Assembly (NCBI GenBank): GCA_036170135.1
Contig: JAVHOP010000153.1
Coordinates: 1-5,862, forward strand
DNA length: 5,862 nt
Direction: 5' to 3'
Source: CG1-02-35-72 sp036170135
GTDB lineage: Bacteria > Bacteroidota > Bacteroidia > Flavobacteriales > Flavobacteriaceae
The notes below the pieces were generated by a model. That model did not search any database. It had not been told where the DNA came from and saw only the letters and a program-made list of their open reading frames with translations. Position numbers and translations under genes: made by a program. The stretch's first letter is position 1; every line of letters starts with the position of its first letter. Positions 1-5,753 of the stretch are shown one piece after another.

Positions 1-72
1 TAAATTTTAATACATTTTGCAATTTTAAAGCATCAAAAAAGAGTAATCTGTATAATTTATGGCAGCAATTTT

Positions 73-1116
73 TTAAATATAACCTAATTCGTCAGCCAAA
101 AAAATGAGTATTAAAGAAAGCGAAAAGGCTATTATTGGGGCAATGACCCACATTAGAAAAAAGCGTTTTACCGCTGTTTTTCTAAAGATATTTTTAGCAC
201 CTAATTTAGCAACACCAATACCTAGAATTGCTGCAACATTTACTTGAACCAGTGAGGTTGGAATACCTTTTGTAATGGAAGCCGTTAACAATAAACTACC
301 CGATACAAAAGCGATGATAACTGCTTCAAATTTTCCGAATTGGATAATTTCCTTTCCTGTATTTTGTAAAATTTTATCTCCAAAAATTGAACTTCCAATA
401 CCAAAGCTCGGCGCGACAATCAAGGTTGCTAAAATCATAACAAGCACAAATTTTTCATCAAATGAAATATTTAATTCATTTGCGGTCATGATAGCAATTG
501 GTCCAGATGCATTTGCCACATTATTGGCGCCAATTGAGAAGGCGACGTATAATGACATGATTAGAATGAGCGCATTAAGAAATGGATTCATATTCATATT
601 TTGGGACCGGGACCTATCAGTATAACCTCTTTTTCGCATCGGATTATAAATATATTTTCCGAAAAGAAGGCTGAGAAAAAAAGCAATAATTGGTAAAATA
701 AACCAAGTTGGTAGTATTTCTAAAAACAATTTATCGGTATTCAATTTGTGTAAATACAATGCAGGCGCAACAATTGCAAGTACTGTAGATTGACTTGTAG
801 ATTGTGGAATTCCAAACAAATTTGCAACTAAAAGTGAAATTGCTACCGAAAAAAGTATAATCGATACAATTGCGAATGAGAACATTTCTGGTTCTAACAA
901 TCCTTTTCCCATGGTTGTAGCAGTTGCTTTTCCTGCTAAAATGGCGCCTAGAAAAACCATAATAGCAAATAGACCCGGTATCAAACTTTTTCTAATAACA
1001 TTAGCGCCATAAGCAGCCGAAAAGGCTGGCCCAGTGCCACTTCCACCCATGGTAATAGCCAAAAAAATAGCGGTGATATATGGAATTAAAAGGTGACTAA
1101 ATAATGGAAAGGTCAT
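73..1116 (-). CDS. PiT-family anion permease, probable sulfate permease (CysP-like)
   Basis: This 347-residue protein is an inner-membrane transporter of the PiT (inorganic phosphate transporter) family. About ten hydrophobic segments are visible, near residues 7-23, 46-62, 80-102, 107-122, 134-153, 178-198, 223-236, 264-280, 287-302 and 319-341. The inverted duplication typical of PiT proteins can be seen. A first half-site, GGSGTGPAFSAAYGAN, lies at 24-39 and a second, GANNVANASGP, at 196-206. Each is followed by a GIP-S element (GIPQSTSQS at 103-110, GIPTSLVQV at 284-292). A basic loop at 161-171 separates the halves. The first half-site departs from the GANDxANxxG form of phosphate carriers. 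PiT members in sulfur operons, such as Bacillus subtilis CysP, carry sulfate. The gene is the last of the cysHDN cluster, 46 bases after cysN, so sulfate uptake is the best inference. Phosphate transport cannot be excluded. The ATG start precedes the first membrane segment directly. Confidence 0.85.
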   Translation of the reverse strand: MTFPLFSHLLIPYITAIFLAITMGGSGTGPAFSAAYGANVIRKSLIPGLFAIMVFLGAILAGKATATTMGKGLLEPEMFSFAIVSIILFSVAISLLVANLFGIPQSTSQSTVLAIVAPALYLHKLNTDKLFLEILPTWFILPIIAFFLSLLFGKYIYNPMRKRGYTDRSRSQNMNMNPFLNALILIMSLYVAFSIGANNVANASGPIAIMTANELNISFDEKFVLVMILATLIVAPSFGIGSSIFGDKILQNTGKEIIQFGKFEAVIIAFVSGSLLLTASITKGIPTSLVQVNVAAILGIGVAKLGAKNIFRKTAVKRFFLMWVIAPIIAFSLSLILIFLADELGYI

Positions 1117-1135
1117 TTTATGGTAATTATTTTGT

Positions 1136-1143
1136 CAAATATA
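1136..1143 (-). promoter_or_regulatory. Possible internal -7 promoter element for the permease gene
   Basis: The minus strand reads TATATTTG, an exact match to the Bacteroidota -7 motif TAnnTTTG, inside the 46-base gap between cysN and the permease gene. It would start a transcript near 1130 with a leader of about 15 bases. No well-spaced -33 TTTG is visible; the nearest TTG is about 24 bases upstream. A chance match in AT-rich DNA is quite possible, and read-through from cysN is equally likely. Confidence 0.3.
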
Positions 1144-1162
1144 ATCATTCAAATTAAATAAG

Positions 1163-2410
1163 TTATTCAATAAATCCAACCCCTGCTGTATTATTGGTTT
1201 GTAAATCTATCAAAATAAATGAGCCATTAATTCGGTGTTCTTTAAATGCATCAAAATAAATAGGCTTATTTAATTGAAACGACACCGAAGCAATATCATT
1301 CATATTCAAACTAGAAACATCGGTATCAAAACCTGAGAAATCGGTATGGATAAGATGATTAATGGCGCTAACTCGAGCAAGGACTTTGTTGACGCCGTGT
1401 TGCAAAGTGTATTTTGAACCAGCTGTTAAAGATTTAGCATCCATCCAAGAAATAGTAGCATTAAAACATTTATCAATTTTTGGCAATTCGTCAATTTTCA
1501 CAATCATATCACCTCTGCTTACATTCACATCATTTTCTAAGGTTACTGAAATTGATGCTGTGCTGATAGCGGTTTTGTATTGTTCTCCATTAAAATAAAT
1601 AGCTTTTATTTTTGTTTTGGTTTCTGATGGCAACACCATAACTTCATCACCTATATTGATAGCGCCACCATAAATTTTACCTGCATAACTTCTAAAATCA
1701 TGATATGCTGTCGTTTTTGGTCGGATGACATATTGCACCGGAAAACGCATTTTTATTTTAGAATGGCTATTTATGGTGTCTAAATTTTCTAGATAATTTA
1801 ATAAACTTTCTCCTTTATACCAAGGCATAAACTGGGAGGGATTTACCACATTATCACCTTTTAAGGCGCTTACAGGAATGTAAGTTATACTGTGATCTTC
1901 ATAATCACTTTTGGTAACCAATTTTTCGAAATCAGTTTTAATATGGTCATATTTTTCTTGCGAAAAATTGACCAAATCCATTTTATTGATACAAACAATA
2001 ACGCTTTTAATTTGCAATAAATTGGTAATAAAAAAGTGACGAAAAGTTTGCTCAATAACGCCGTGTCTGGCATCAATTAAGATAATAGCGACTTGTGAAG
2101 TAGAAGCGCCAGTAACCATATTTCGAGTATATTCTATGTGACCTGGCGTATCGGCAATAATATAACTACGTGTTGCTGTTGAAAAATAAATATGCGCCAC
2201 ATCTATGGTAATACCTTGCTCACGCTCGGCTACTAAACCATCAGTTGCTAAAGAAAAATCTAAATAATCATATCCTTTTTTCTTACTACTATGAGCAATG
2301 GCTTCAATTTTATCATCGGTTAACGATTTTGTATCGTATAACAAACGTCCTATTAAAGTACTTTTACCATCATCAACACTTCCTGCAGTTGCTATTTTTA
2401 AAACTTCCAT
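1163..2410 (-). CDS. cysN: Sulfate adenylyltransferase GTPase subunit CysN
   Basis: CysN is the regulatory GTPase subunit of cytosolic ATP sulfurylase. It couples GTP hydrolysis to formation of adenylylsulfate (APS) from ATP and sulfate by CysD. The translation-factor-type GTPase motifs are clear: P-loop GSVDDGKST at residues 10-18, switch I region GITIDVAH at 66-73, DTPGH at 87-91 and NKMD at 142-145. The GTPase domain spans roughly 1-215. Two beta-barrel domains like those of EF-Tu follow, at about 220-310 and 315-412. The 415-residue length fits the stand-alone form. It is shorter than Escherichia coli CysN, and no CysC (APS kinase) domain follows, unlike the fused NodQ/CysNC proteins. The ATG at 2410 places the P-loop at the usual distance from the N-terminus. 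The gene follows cysD after an unusually long repeat-containing gap of 127 bases and precedes the permease gene by 46 bases. Confidence 0.96.
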   Translation of the reverse strand: MEVLKIATAGSVDDGKSTLIGRLLYDTKSLTDDKIEAIAHSSKKKGYDYLDFSLATDGLVAEREQGITIDVAHIYFSTATRSYIIADTPGHIEYTRNMVTGASTSQVAIILIDARHGVIEQTFRHFFITNLLQIKSVIVCINKMDLVNFSQEKYDHIKTDFEKLVTKSDYEDHSITYIPVSALKGDNVVNPSQFMPWYKGESLLNYLENLDTINSHSKIKMRFPVQYVIRPKTTAYHDFRSYAGKIYGGAINIGDEVMVLPSETKTKIKAIYFNGEQYKTAISTASISVTLENDVNVSRGDMIVKIDELPKIDKCFNATISWMDAKSLTAGSKYTLQHGVNKVLARVSAINHLIHTDFSGFDTDVSSLNMNDIASVSFQLNKPIYFDAFKEHRINGSFILIDLQTNNTAGVGFIE

Positions 2411-2537
2411 CTTTTATTAGCTTTTGGCTGTTGGCTTTTAACTCTTAGCTATCGACCGCTCGCCTAATTTTAAATTAATTTCAATTTGCTAATGGCTATA
2501 CACCAAGAGCTAAAGGCAAAATTTTCTATAGAAAATT
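2411..2537. repeat. Intergenic heptanucleotide repeat arrays facing each other (cysD-cysN gap)
   Basis: The cysD-cysN gap contains degenerate 7-bp tandem units. On the plus strand, 2417-2451 reads TTAGCTT, TTGGCTG, TTGGCTT, TTAACTC, TTAGCTA. Positions 2488-2515 read GCTAATG, GCTATAC, ACCAAGA, GCTAAAG, which is the same kind of unit in the opposite orientation. The arms 2420-2451 and 2486-2517 form an imperfect inverted repeat: 22 of 32 positions pair in Watson-Crick fashion and three more as G-U. The spacer of about 34 bases includes the palindrome AAATTAATTT. No coding potential or transposase is visible. A folded RNA between the two cistrons, or a small non-coding mobile repeat, are both possible readings. 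Confidence 0.6.
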
Positions 2538-2539
2538 TT
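2518..2539. repeat. Perfect 22-bp palindrome overlapping the cysD stop codon
   Basis: The half-sites AAAATTTTCTA (2518-2528) and TAGAAAATTTT (2529-2539) are exact reverse complements. In RNA they would form a 9-bp stem capped by a four-base TATA or UAUA loop. The right half overlaps the cysD TAA stop, read at 2540-2538 on the minus strand. It could act as a weak stem-loop that stabilises or attenuates the transcript after cysD. No run of U follows on the minus strand, so it is not a good intrinsic terminator, and its A+T richness makes the stem weak. Confidence 0.5.
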
Positions 2540-3437
2540 AAAAATACCCTTGTTGTTTGCGTTTTTCCATAGCGGCTTCAGAGCGTTTATCGTCAATTCT
2601 GGCACCACGTTCTGAAATTTTTGAATCTCTAATTTCTGCAACTACCTGACTGATAGTTGTTGCATAAGAATCAACTGCAGCGGTACAACTCATATCGCCA
2701 ACAGTTCTAAAACGCACCATGCGTTCTTCTACTGCTTCATCTTTATCTTGAAAAACATAATCGGAGTGTGACCAAATGAGTCCGTCACGCATAAAAACCT
2801 CACGTTTATGAGCAAAATAAATAGAAGGGATTTCTAAATTTTCTTTTTCAATATAAGTCCATACATCTAATTCTGTCCAATTTGAAATAGGAAAAACGCG
2901 TACATTTTGACCTAAATGAATTTGTCCGTTAAGCATATCAAATAATTCTGGACGTTGGTTTTTCTCATCCCATTGTCCAAAATCATCACGGACTGAAAAA
3001 ATACGCTCTTTTGCGCGTGCTTTTTCTTCATCGCGACGCGCACCACCAATACAAGCATCGAATTTAAACTCTTCAATAGCATCTAAAAGCGTGGTTGTTT
3101 GAAGGGTATTTCTACTAGAATATCTGCCTGATTCTTCCTTAACTTTGCCTTGATCAATTGAATCTTGAACTTTTCTGATAATTAATTCAAGGTCTAATTC
3201 ACGAACCAATCTATCGCGAAATTCGATGGTTTCCGGGAAATTATGACCCGTATCAATGTGCATTAACGGAAAGGGGATTTTAGCAGGGAAAAATGCTTTT
3301 TGCGCCAACCGCACCAGCGTAATTGAATCTTTTCCACCCGAAAATAATAAAACCGGTTTTTCGAATTGCGCTACAACTTCTCTAAAAATATAAATTGCTT
3401 CACTTTCTAATGCATCGCTAACTAATAAATTTTTCAT
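2538..3437 (-). CDS. cysD: Sulfate adenylyltransferase catalytic subunit CysD
   Basis: CysD is the catalytic subunit of the CysDN ATP sulfurylase and makes adenylylsulfate from sulfate and ATP in the cytosol. With the ATG at 3437 the protein has 299 residues, close to the 302 of Escherichia coli CysD. The PP-loop ATP-binding motif SGGKDS is at residues 33-38. HIDTGHNFPET is at 60-70, the arginine-rich GGARRDEEKARAKERIFS at 131-148, and FPISNWTELDVW at 182-193. RFRTVGDMSCTAA (242-254) and the C-terminal KRKQQGYF are also typical of the family. An in-frame GTG at 3464 would add nine residues and overlap cysH by 17 bases. I prefer the ATG, which leaves a 10-base gap after the cysH stop and gives the usual N-terminal length. 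The short gap supports co-transcription with cysH. Confidence 0.96.
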   Translation of the reverse strand: MKNLLVSDALESEAIYIFREVVAQFEKPVLLFSGGKDSITLVRLAQKAFFPAKIPFPLMHIDTGHNFPETIEFRDRLVRELDLELIIRKVQDSIDQGKVKEESGRYSSRNTLQTTTLLDAIEEFKFDACIGGARRDEEKARAKERIFSVRDDFGQWDEKNQRPELFDMLNGQIHLGQNVRVFPISNWTELDVWTYIEKENLEIPSIYFAHKREVFMRDGLIWSHSDYVFQDKDEAVEERMVRFRTVGDMSCTAAVDSYATTISQVVAEIRDSKISERGARIDDKRSEAAMEKRKQQGYF

Positions 3438-3447
3438 TCGTGTTAAT

Positions 3448-4071
3448 TTAGATGTGCAAACCACATTCGCGGTTTTCTAAAACTTTGGTTGGATCAAAAT
3501 ATTTAAATTCATTTGGCAATTCGTGTGATTTTAAATAAGCATCTAATTCTAAATCAGACCAATGATAGAAAGGACTCACTTTTAAAATGCCATCTTTTGA
3601 ATATGATAAAACATCAATACTATCCCTAAAAGCGGTTTGACCATGGCGCAAATTGGTAAACCAAACATCAGGTTGATGTTCTGCCATTGCACGATTAAAC
3701 GGTTCTAATTTTACCTGTTCTGTAAATAATTTATGTTTAGGGTCGTCGATATTAGGAATGCCCATGACCACATCGCGATGCGCTGCAGTTTGTAGAGGGA
3801 CGTATAATTTTACGTTTAAATTCAACCGTCTTATCAAATCTTCGGCATGCCGATAGGTTTGAGGTGTATTGTAACCAGTATCGCACCAAATCACTTTTAT
3901 ATCTGGTTTTACTTGCGTACATGCGTATAAAATGGCAACTTCGTATGGTCTAAAATTAGTTGTCACAATCGGATTTTCAGATTTTTTAATCGCCCATTGA
4001 ATCAAGGCTTCGGGTGTAGCCGATTTTAATTCGGCAATTTGTTTAGCTAAATCTATTTTTATTTTACCCAT
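3448..4071 (-). CDS. cysH: Phosphoadenylylsulfate (PAPS) reductase family protein CysH
   Basis: CysH reduces activated sulfate (PAPS, or APS in some relatives) to sulfite, using thioredoxin-type reductants. With the ATG at 4071 it has 207 residues, shorter than the 244 of Escherichia coli CysH. Visible family features are the modified PP-loop TTNFRPYE (37-44), WCDTGYNTPQTY (62-73), LEPFNRAM (122-129), LRHGQTAFRD (141-150), WSDLELDAYL (171-180) and the C-terminal catalytic ECGLH (202-206, Cys203), one residue before the stop. Only three cysteines are present (51, 63, 203). The CC plus CxxC set that binds a [4Fe-4S] cluster in APS reductases is absent, which points to PAPS as substrate. A TTG at 4110 would extend the frame by 13 residues. 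I reject it because it falls within a promoter-like TAGTTTTG and ATG is far more usual. The gene heads the cysHDN-permease cluster. Confidence 0.93.
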   Translation of the reverse strand: MGKIKIDLAKQIAELKSATPEALIQWAIKKSENPIVTTNFRPYEVAILYACTQVKPDIKVIWCDTGYNTPQTYRHAEDLIRRLNLNVKLYVPLQTAAHRDVVMGIPNIDDPKHKLFTEQVKLEPFNRAMAEHQPDVWFTNLRHGQTAFRDSIDVLSYSKDGILKVSPFYHWSDLELDAYLKSHELPNEFKYFDPTKVLENRECGLHI

Positions 4072-4107
4072 AGTTTGTGGCGCATTGGTTTTATAAGCTT
4101 CAACGCG

Positions 4108-4115
4108 CAAAACTA
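4108..4115 (-). promoter_or_regulatory. Candidate -7 promoter element for the cysHDN-permease operon
   Basis: The minus strand reads TAGTTTTG, a match to the Bacteroidota -7 consensus TAnnTTTG. It lies about 37 bases before the cysH ATG at 4071. Transcription would start near 4102 and give a leader of roughly 30 bases. A TTTG lies 30 bases upstream of the element, farther than the usual spacing of about 19-21, so the -33 support is poor. If this is the main promoter, the small ORF at 4132-4203 is outside the cys transcript. Confidence 0.4.
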
Positions 4116-4131
4116 AAAAATATTTGTGTAT

Positions 4132-4203
4132 TTATGTGCTATTTACAAAGAAAATGACAATGGGCAGATTTGCTAAAGTCGCTAAAAAGCGATGTGTTTT
4201 CAT
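4132..4203 (-). CDS. Possible 23-residue small ORF upstream of cysH
   Basis: An ATG at 4203 opens a frame of 23 codons ending in TAA at 4134-4132, about 60 bases before the cysH ATG. The peptide begins MKTHRFLATLANLP and continues as IVIFFVNST. It has a short basic start followed by a hydrophobic stretch, as in a tiny membrane peptide or a leader peptide. It has no cysteine or methionine run that would suggest classical amino-acid attenuation. The segment is about 33% G+C, against about 7% in the 55 bases just upstream (4204-4258), which suggests some selection on it. It also contains a short hairpin (4179-4192). I do not recognise the peptide. It could be chance, or the constraint could be on RNA or DNA structure. 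Confidence 0.3.
   Translation of the reverse strand: MKTHRFLATLANLPIVIFFVNST
4179..4192. repeat. Short perfect hairpin in the cysH-metK intergenic region
   Basis: TCGCT (4179-4183) and AGCGA (4188-4192) are exact reverse complements around an AAAA loop. On the minus strand the loop is TTTT. It lies inside the possible small ORF and is among the more G+C-rich parts of the divergent region. A T-run (4197-4200) follows four bases later on the plus strand, but a 5-bp stem is too short to call a terminator. Confidence 0.3.
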
Positions 4204-4251
4204 AAAAATAAAATTATTAAAAAATATTATTATTATCCTATTGGTATTTTA

Positions 4252-4259
4252 TATATTTG
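4252..4259 (+). promoter_or_regulatory. Bacteroidota -7 promoter element for metK and its riboswitch
   Basis: TATATTTG matches TAnnTTTG exactly. A start site five to seven bases downstream falls at about 4264-4267, just before the first riboswitch stem begins at 4271. That placement, with the aptamer at the very 5' end of the RNA, is what makes the match convincing. The expected -33 TTTG is not visible in the A/T run at about 4229-4233, so the assignment rests on the -7 motif and its position. Confidence 0.5.
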
Positions 4260-4270
4260 CACCAGTCTTT

Positions 4271-4340
4271 AAGAGGAAAAATTTGACTGATTGCAACCTC
4301 TTTTTCAATTTAATTGGATAAATAAAATGCTAAAGCAGTG
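4271..4340 (+). ncRNA. SAM-II (SAM-alpha) riboswitch upstream of metK
   Basis: This segment has the layout of the SAM-II riboswitch, an S-adenosylmethionine-binding pseudoknot. Stem P1 is AAGAGG (4271-4276) with CCTCTT (4297-4302), 6 bp. The loop holds the conserved ATTT (4281-4284) and ends in TTGCA (4291-4295) against the 3' strand of P1. Downstream is the conserved GCTAAA (4329-4334). Pseudoknot pairing is supported by GCA (4293-4295) with TGC (4328-4330), and by ACTG (4286-4289) with CAGT (4336-4339). The linker between P1 and the pseudoknot strand is about 25 bases, much longer than in the short Sargasso Sea metX type, and holds a small hairpin CAAT-TTA-ATTG (4306-4316). The element sits 80 bases before the metK start, so feedback repression of SAM synthesis by SAM is the expected role. 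Recognition is by eye from motifs, not from a covariance-model search. Confidence 0.8.
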
Positions 4341-4420
4341 TAAAAACTCCTTTTAGCCTTTTAGTTAAAATTTCTTTTAAGACTATATTATCAATTTTTA
4401 ATAATTTAAAATAATATAAT

Positions 4421-5677
4421 ATGGCTTATTTGTTTACGTCCGAATCTGTTTCCGAAGGGCATCCCGATAAGGTTGCCGACCAAATTTCGGATGCGCTATT
4501 AGATAACTTTTTAGCATTCGATCCAAATTCTAAAGTAGCTTGCGAAACCCTTGTTACCACCGGACAAGTAGTGTTGGCGGGTGAAGTTAAAACCAAAACT
4601 TATATCGATGCCCAAAAAATTGCGCGCGATGTTATCAATAAAATTGGATACACCAAAGGCGCCTACCAATTTGAAGGTAATTCTTGTGGGGTTATTTCAT
4701 TAATTCACGAACAATCTCCAGATATTAATCAAGGTGTAGAACGCGCTATAGCAGATGAACAAGGTGCTGGCGACCAGGGTATGATGTTTGGTTATGCCAC
4801 CAAAGAAACCGATAATTATATGCCTTTGGCACTCGATTTATCGCATCGTATTTTAATTGAATTAGCTAAAGTGCGTCGCGAAGATACCGCTATTAAATAT
4901 TTACGTCCTGATGCTAAAAGTCAGGTAACGATTGAATATTCTGATCAAAATGTGCCCCAACGCATAGACGCTATTGTAGTTTCTACGCAACACGACGATT
5001 TTGATGAAGACGAAGCGATGTTGGCAAAAATTAGAAAAGATGTTATAAACATTGTCATGCCTCGCGTTATTGCGCAATTACCCGTGCATATTCAAAAGCT
5101 CTTTAACGACAAAATACAATACTATGTAAATCCCACCGGAAAATTTGTAATTGGTGGACCTCACGGCGATACCGGATTAACCGGAAGAAAAATTATTGTA
5201 GATACTTACGGTGGAAAAGGGGCACATGGTGGTGGGGCTTTTTCAGGCAAAGACCCAAGTAAAGTCGATCGTTCTGCAGCTTATGCAGCGCGTCATATTG
5301 CCAAAAACCTTGTTGCGGCAGGTGTTGCCGACGAAATTTTAGTACAAGTTTCTTATGCTATTGGTGTGGCAAAACCAACCTCAATAAATGTTAAGACTTA
5401 CGGGTCATCAAATGTAAATATGACCGATGGCGCCATAGCAATTTTAGTAGAAAAATTATTTGATATGCGCCCTGCTGCGATAGAGAGACGCTTAAATTTA
5501 AGAAGTCCTATATATAGCGAAACCGCCTCTTACGGACACATGGGAAGAACGCCTGAAATTGTTACAAAAACATTCTCGTCGCCTTATGCCGGCAGTGTGA
5601 CCCTTAAAGTGGAATTGTTTAGTTGGGAAAAACTAGATTATGTAGATAGGGTAAAAGCTGCTTTTGACCTCGCGTAA
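4421..5677 (+). CDS. metK: S-adenosylmethionine synthetase (methionine adenosyltransferase)
   Basis: MetK makes S-adenosylmethionine from methionine and ATP, releasing phosphate and diphosphate, in the cytosol and usually as a tetramer. The 418-residue protein shows the family signatures: GHPDK at residues 13-17, the hexapeptide GAGDQG at 115-120, and the glycine-rich GGGAFSGKD at 270-278. GGPHGDTGLTGRK (245-257), DRSAAYAARH (283-292) and the late YGHMGR (371-376) are also visible. The length is somewhat greater than the 384 residues of Escherichia coli MetK and is normal for Bacteroidota. The ATG at 4421 follows an A/T-rich stretch with no Shine-Dalgarno, as is usual in this phylum. It is transcribed divergently from cysH behind a SAM-II riboswitch. 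The product uses methionine whose sulfur is supplied by the divergent sulfate-reduction operon. Confidence 0.98.
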   Translation: MAYLFTSESVSEGHPDKVADQISDALLDNFLAFDPNSKVACETLVTTGQVVLAGEVKTKTYIDAQKIARDVINKIGYTKGAYQFEGNSCGVISLIHEQSPDINQGVERAIADEQGAGDQGMMFGYATKETDNYMPLALDLSHRILIELAKVRREDTAIKYLRPDAKSQVTIEYSDQNVPQRIDAIVVSTQHDDFDEDEAMLAKIRKDVINIVMPRVIAQLPVHIQKLFNDKIQYYVNPTGKFVIGGPHGDTGLTGRKIIVDTYGGKGAHGGGAFSGKDPSKVDRSAAYAARHIAKNLVAAGVADEILVQVSYAIGVAKPTSINVKTYGSSNVNMTDGAIAILVEKLFDMRPAAIERRLNLRSPIYSETASYGHMGRTPEIVTKTFSSPYAGSVTLKVELFSWEKLDYVDRVKAAFDLA

Positions 5678-5697
5678 ACTACTTAGAAAATTTAATT

Positions 5698-5719
5698 GCG
5701 TTATCGAAATATTTTTTTT
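5698..5719 (+). terminator. Weak possible terminator after metK
   Basis: A run of eight T (5712-5719) lies about 35 bases after the metK stop. Only poor, A/T-rich pairing is visible before it, with no stem of more than a few base pairs. The T-run alone is thin evidence, and metK transcription may stop elsewhere. Confidence 0.2.
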
Positions 5720-5745
5720 AATAATCTGTAAAACATATATTTATT

Positions 5746-5753
5746 TAATTTTG
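5746..5753 (+). promoter_or_regulatory. Possible -7 promoter element for a gene beyond the right edge
   Basis: TAATTTTG matches TAnnTTTG. A TCTG (5725-5728) lies 17 bases upstream, a three-out-of-four match to the -33 TTTG at a tolerable spacing. A transcript would begin near 5759 and run off the window. Two tandem ATG codons at 5818-5823 could start a gene that continues past the edge, but nothing confirms that. Confidence 0.3.

Noticed and set aside
1..72. Possible terminator downstream of the permease gene.
   Set aside because: The region is A/T-rich but shows no stable stem followed by a T-run on the minus strand.
275..625. 116-codon plus-strand frame inside the permease gene.
   Set aside because: It lies antisense within a clear membrane-protein gene, and its composition follows from the opposite strand.
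1362..1598. Plus-strand frame, along with those at 2245-2448 and 1885-2076 (minus), inside cysN.
   Set aside because: All overlap the well-conserved cysN coding sequence in other frames and show no domain features.
3438..3464. N-terminal extension of cysD from a GTG at 3464, overlapping the cysH end.
   Set aside because: The ATG at 3437 gives a 299-residue protein of usual length and a 10-base intergenic gap, and the extra nine residues are not needed.
4059..4085. Eight-codon frame on the minus strand (ATG at 4085) overlapping the cysH start, as a possible upstream ORF.
   Set aside because: It is very short, has no coding signal, and is expected by chance at this length.
4072..4110. N-terminal extension of cysH from a TTG codon at 4110.
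   Set aside because: The TTG lies inside the promoter-like TAGTTTTG, the extra 13 residues match nothing I know of the family, and an ATG at 4071 gives a normal-looking start.
4161..4192. Second SAM-II-like element, suggested by GATTT followed by two GCTAAA copies on the plus strand.
   Set aside because: No P1 stem brackets the motif and there is no TTGCA against a 3' P1 strand, so only the short words match.
4124..4321. 65-codon plus-strand frame between cysH and metK.
   Set aside because: It runs through the metK promoter element and the SAM-II P1 stem, has low-complexity composition and overlaps better-supported regulatory features.
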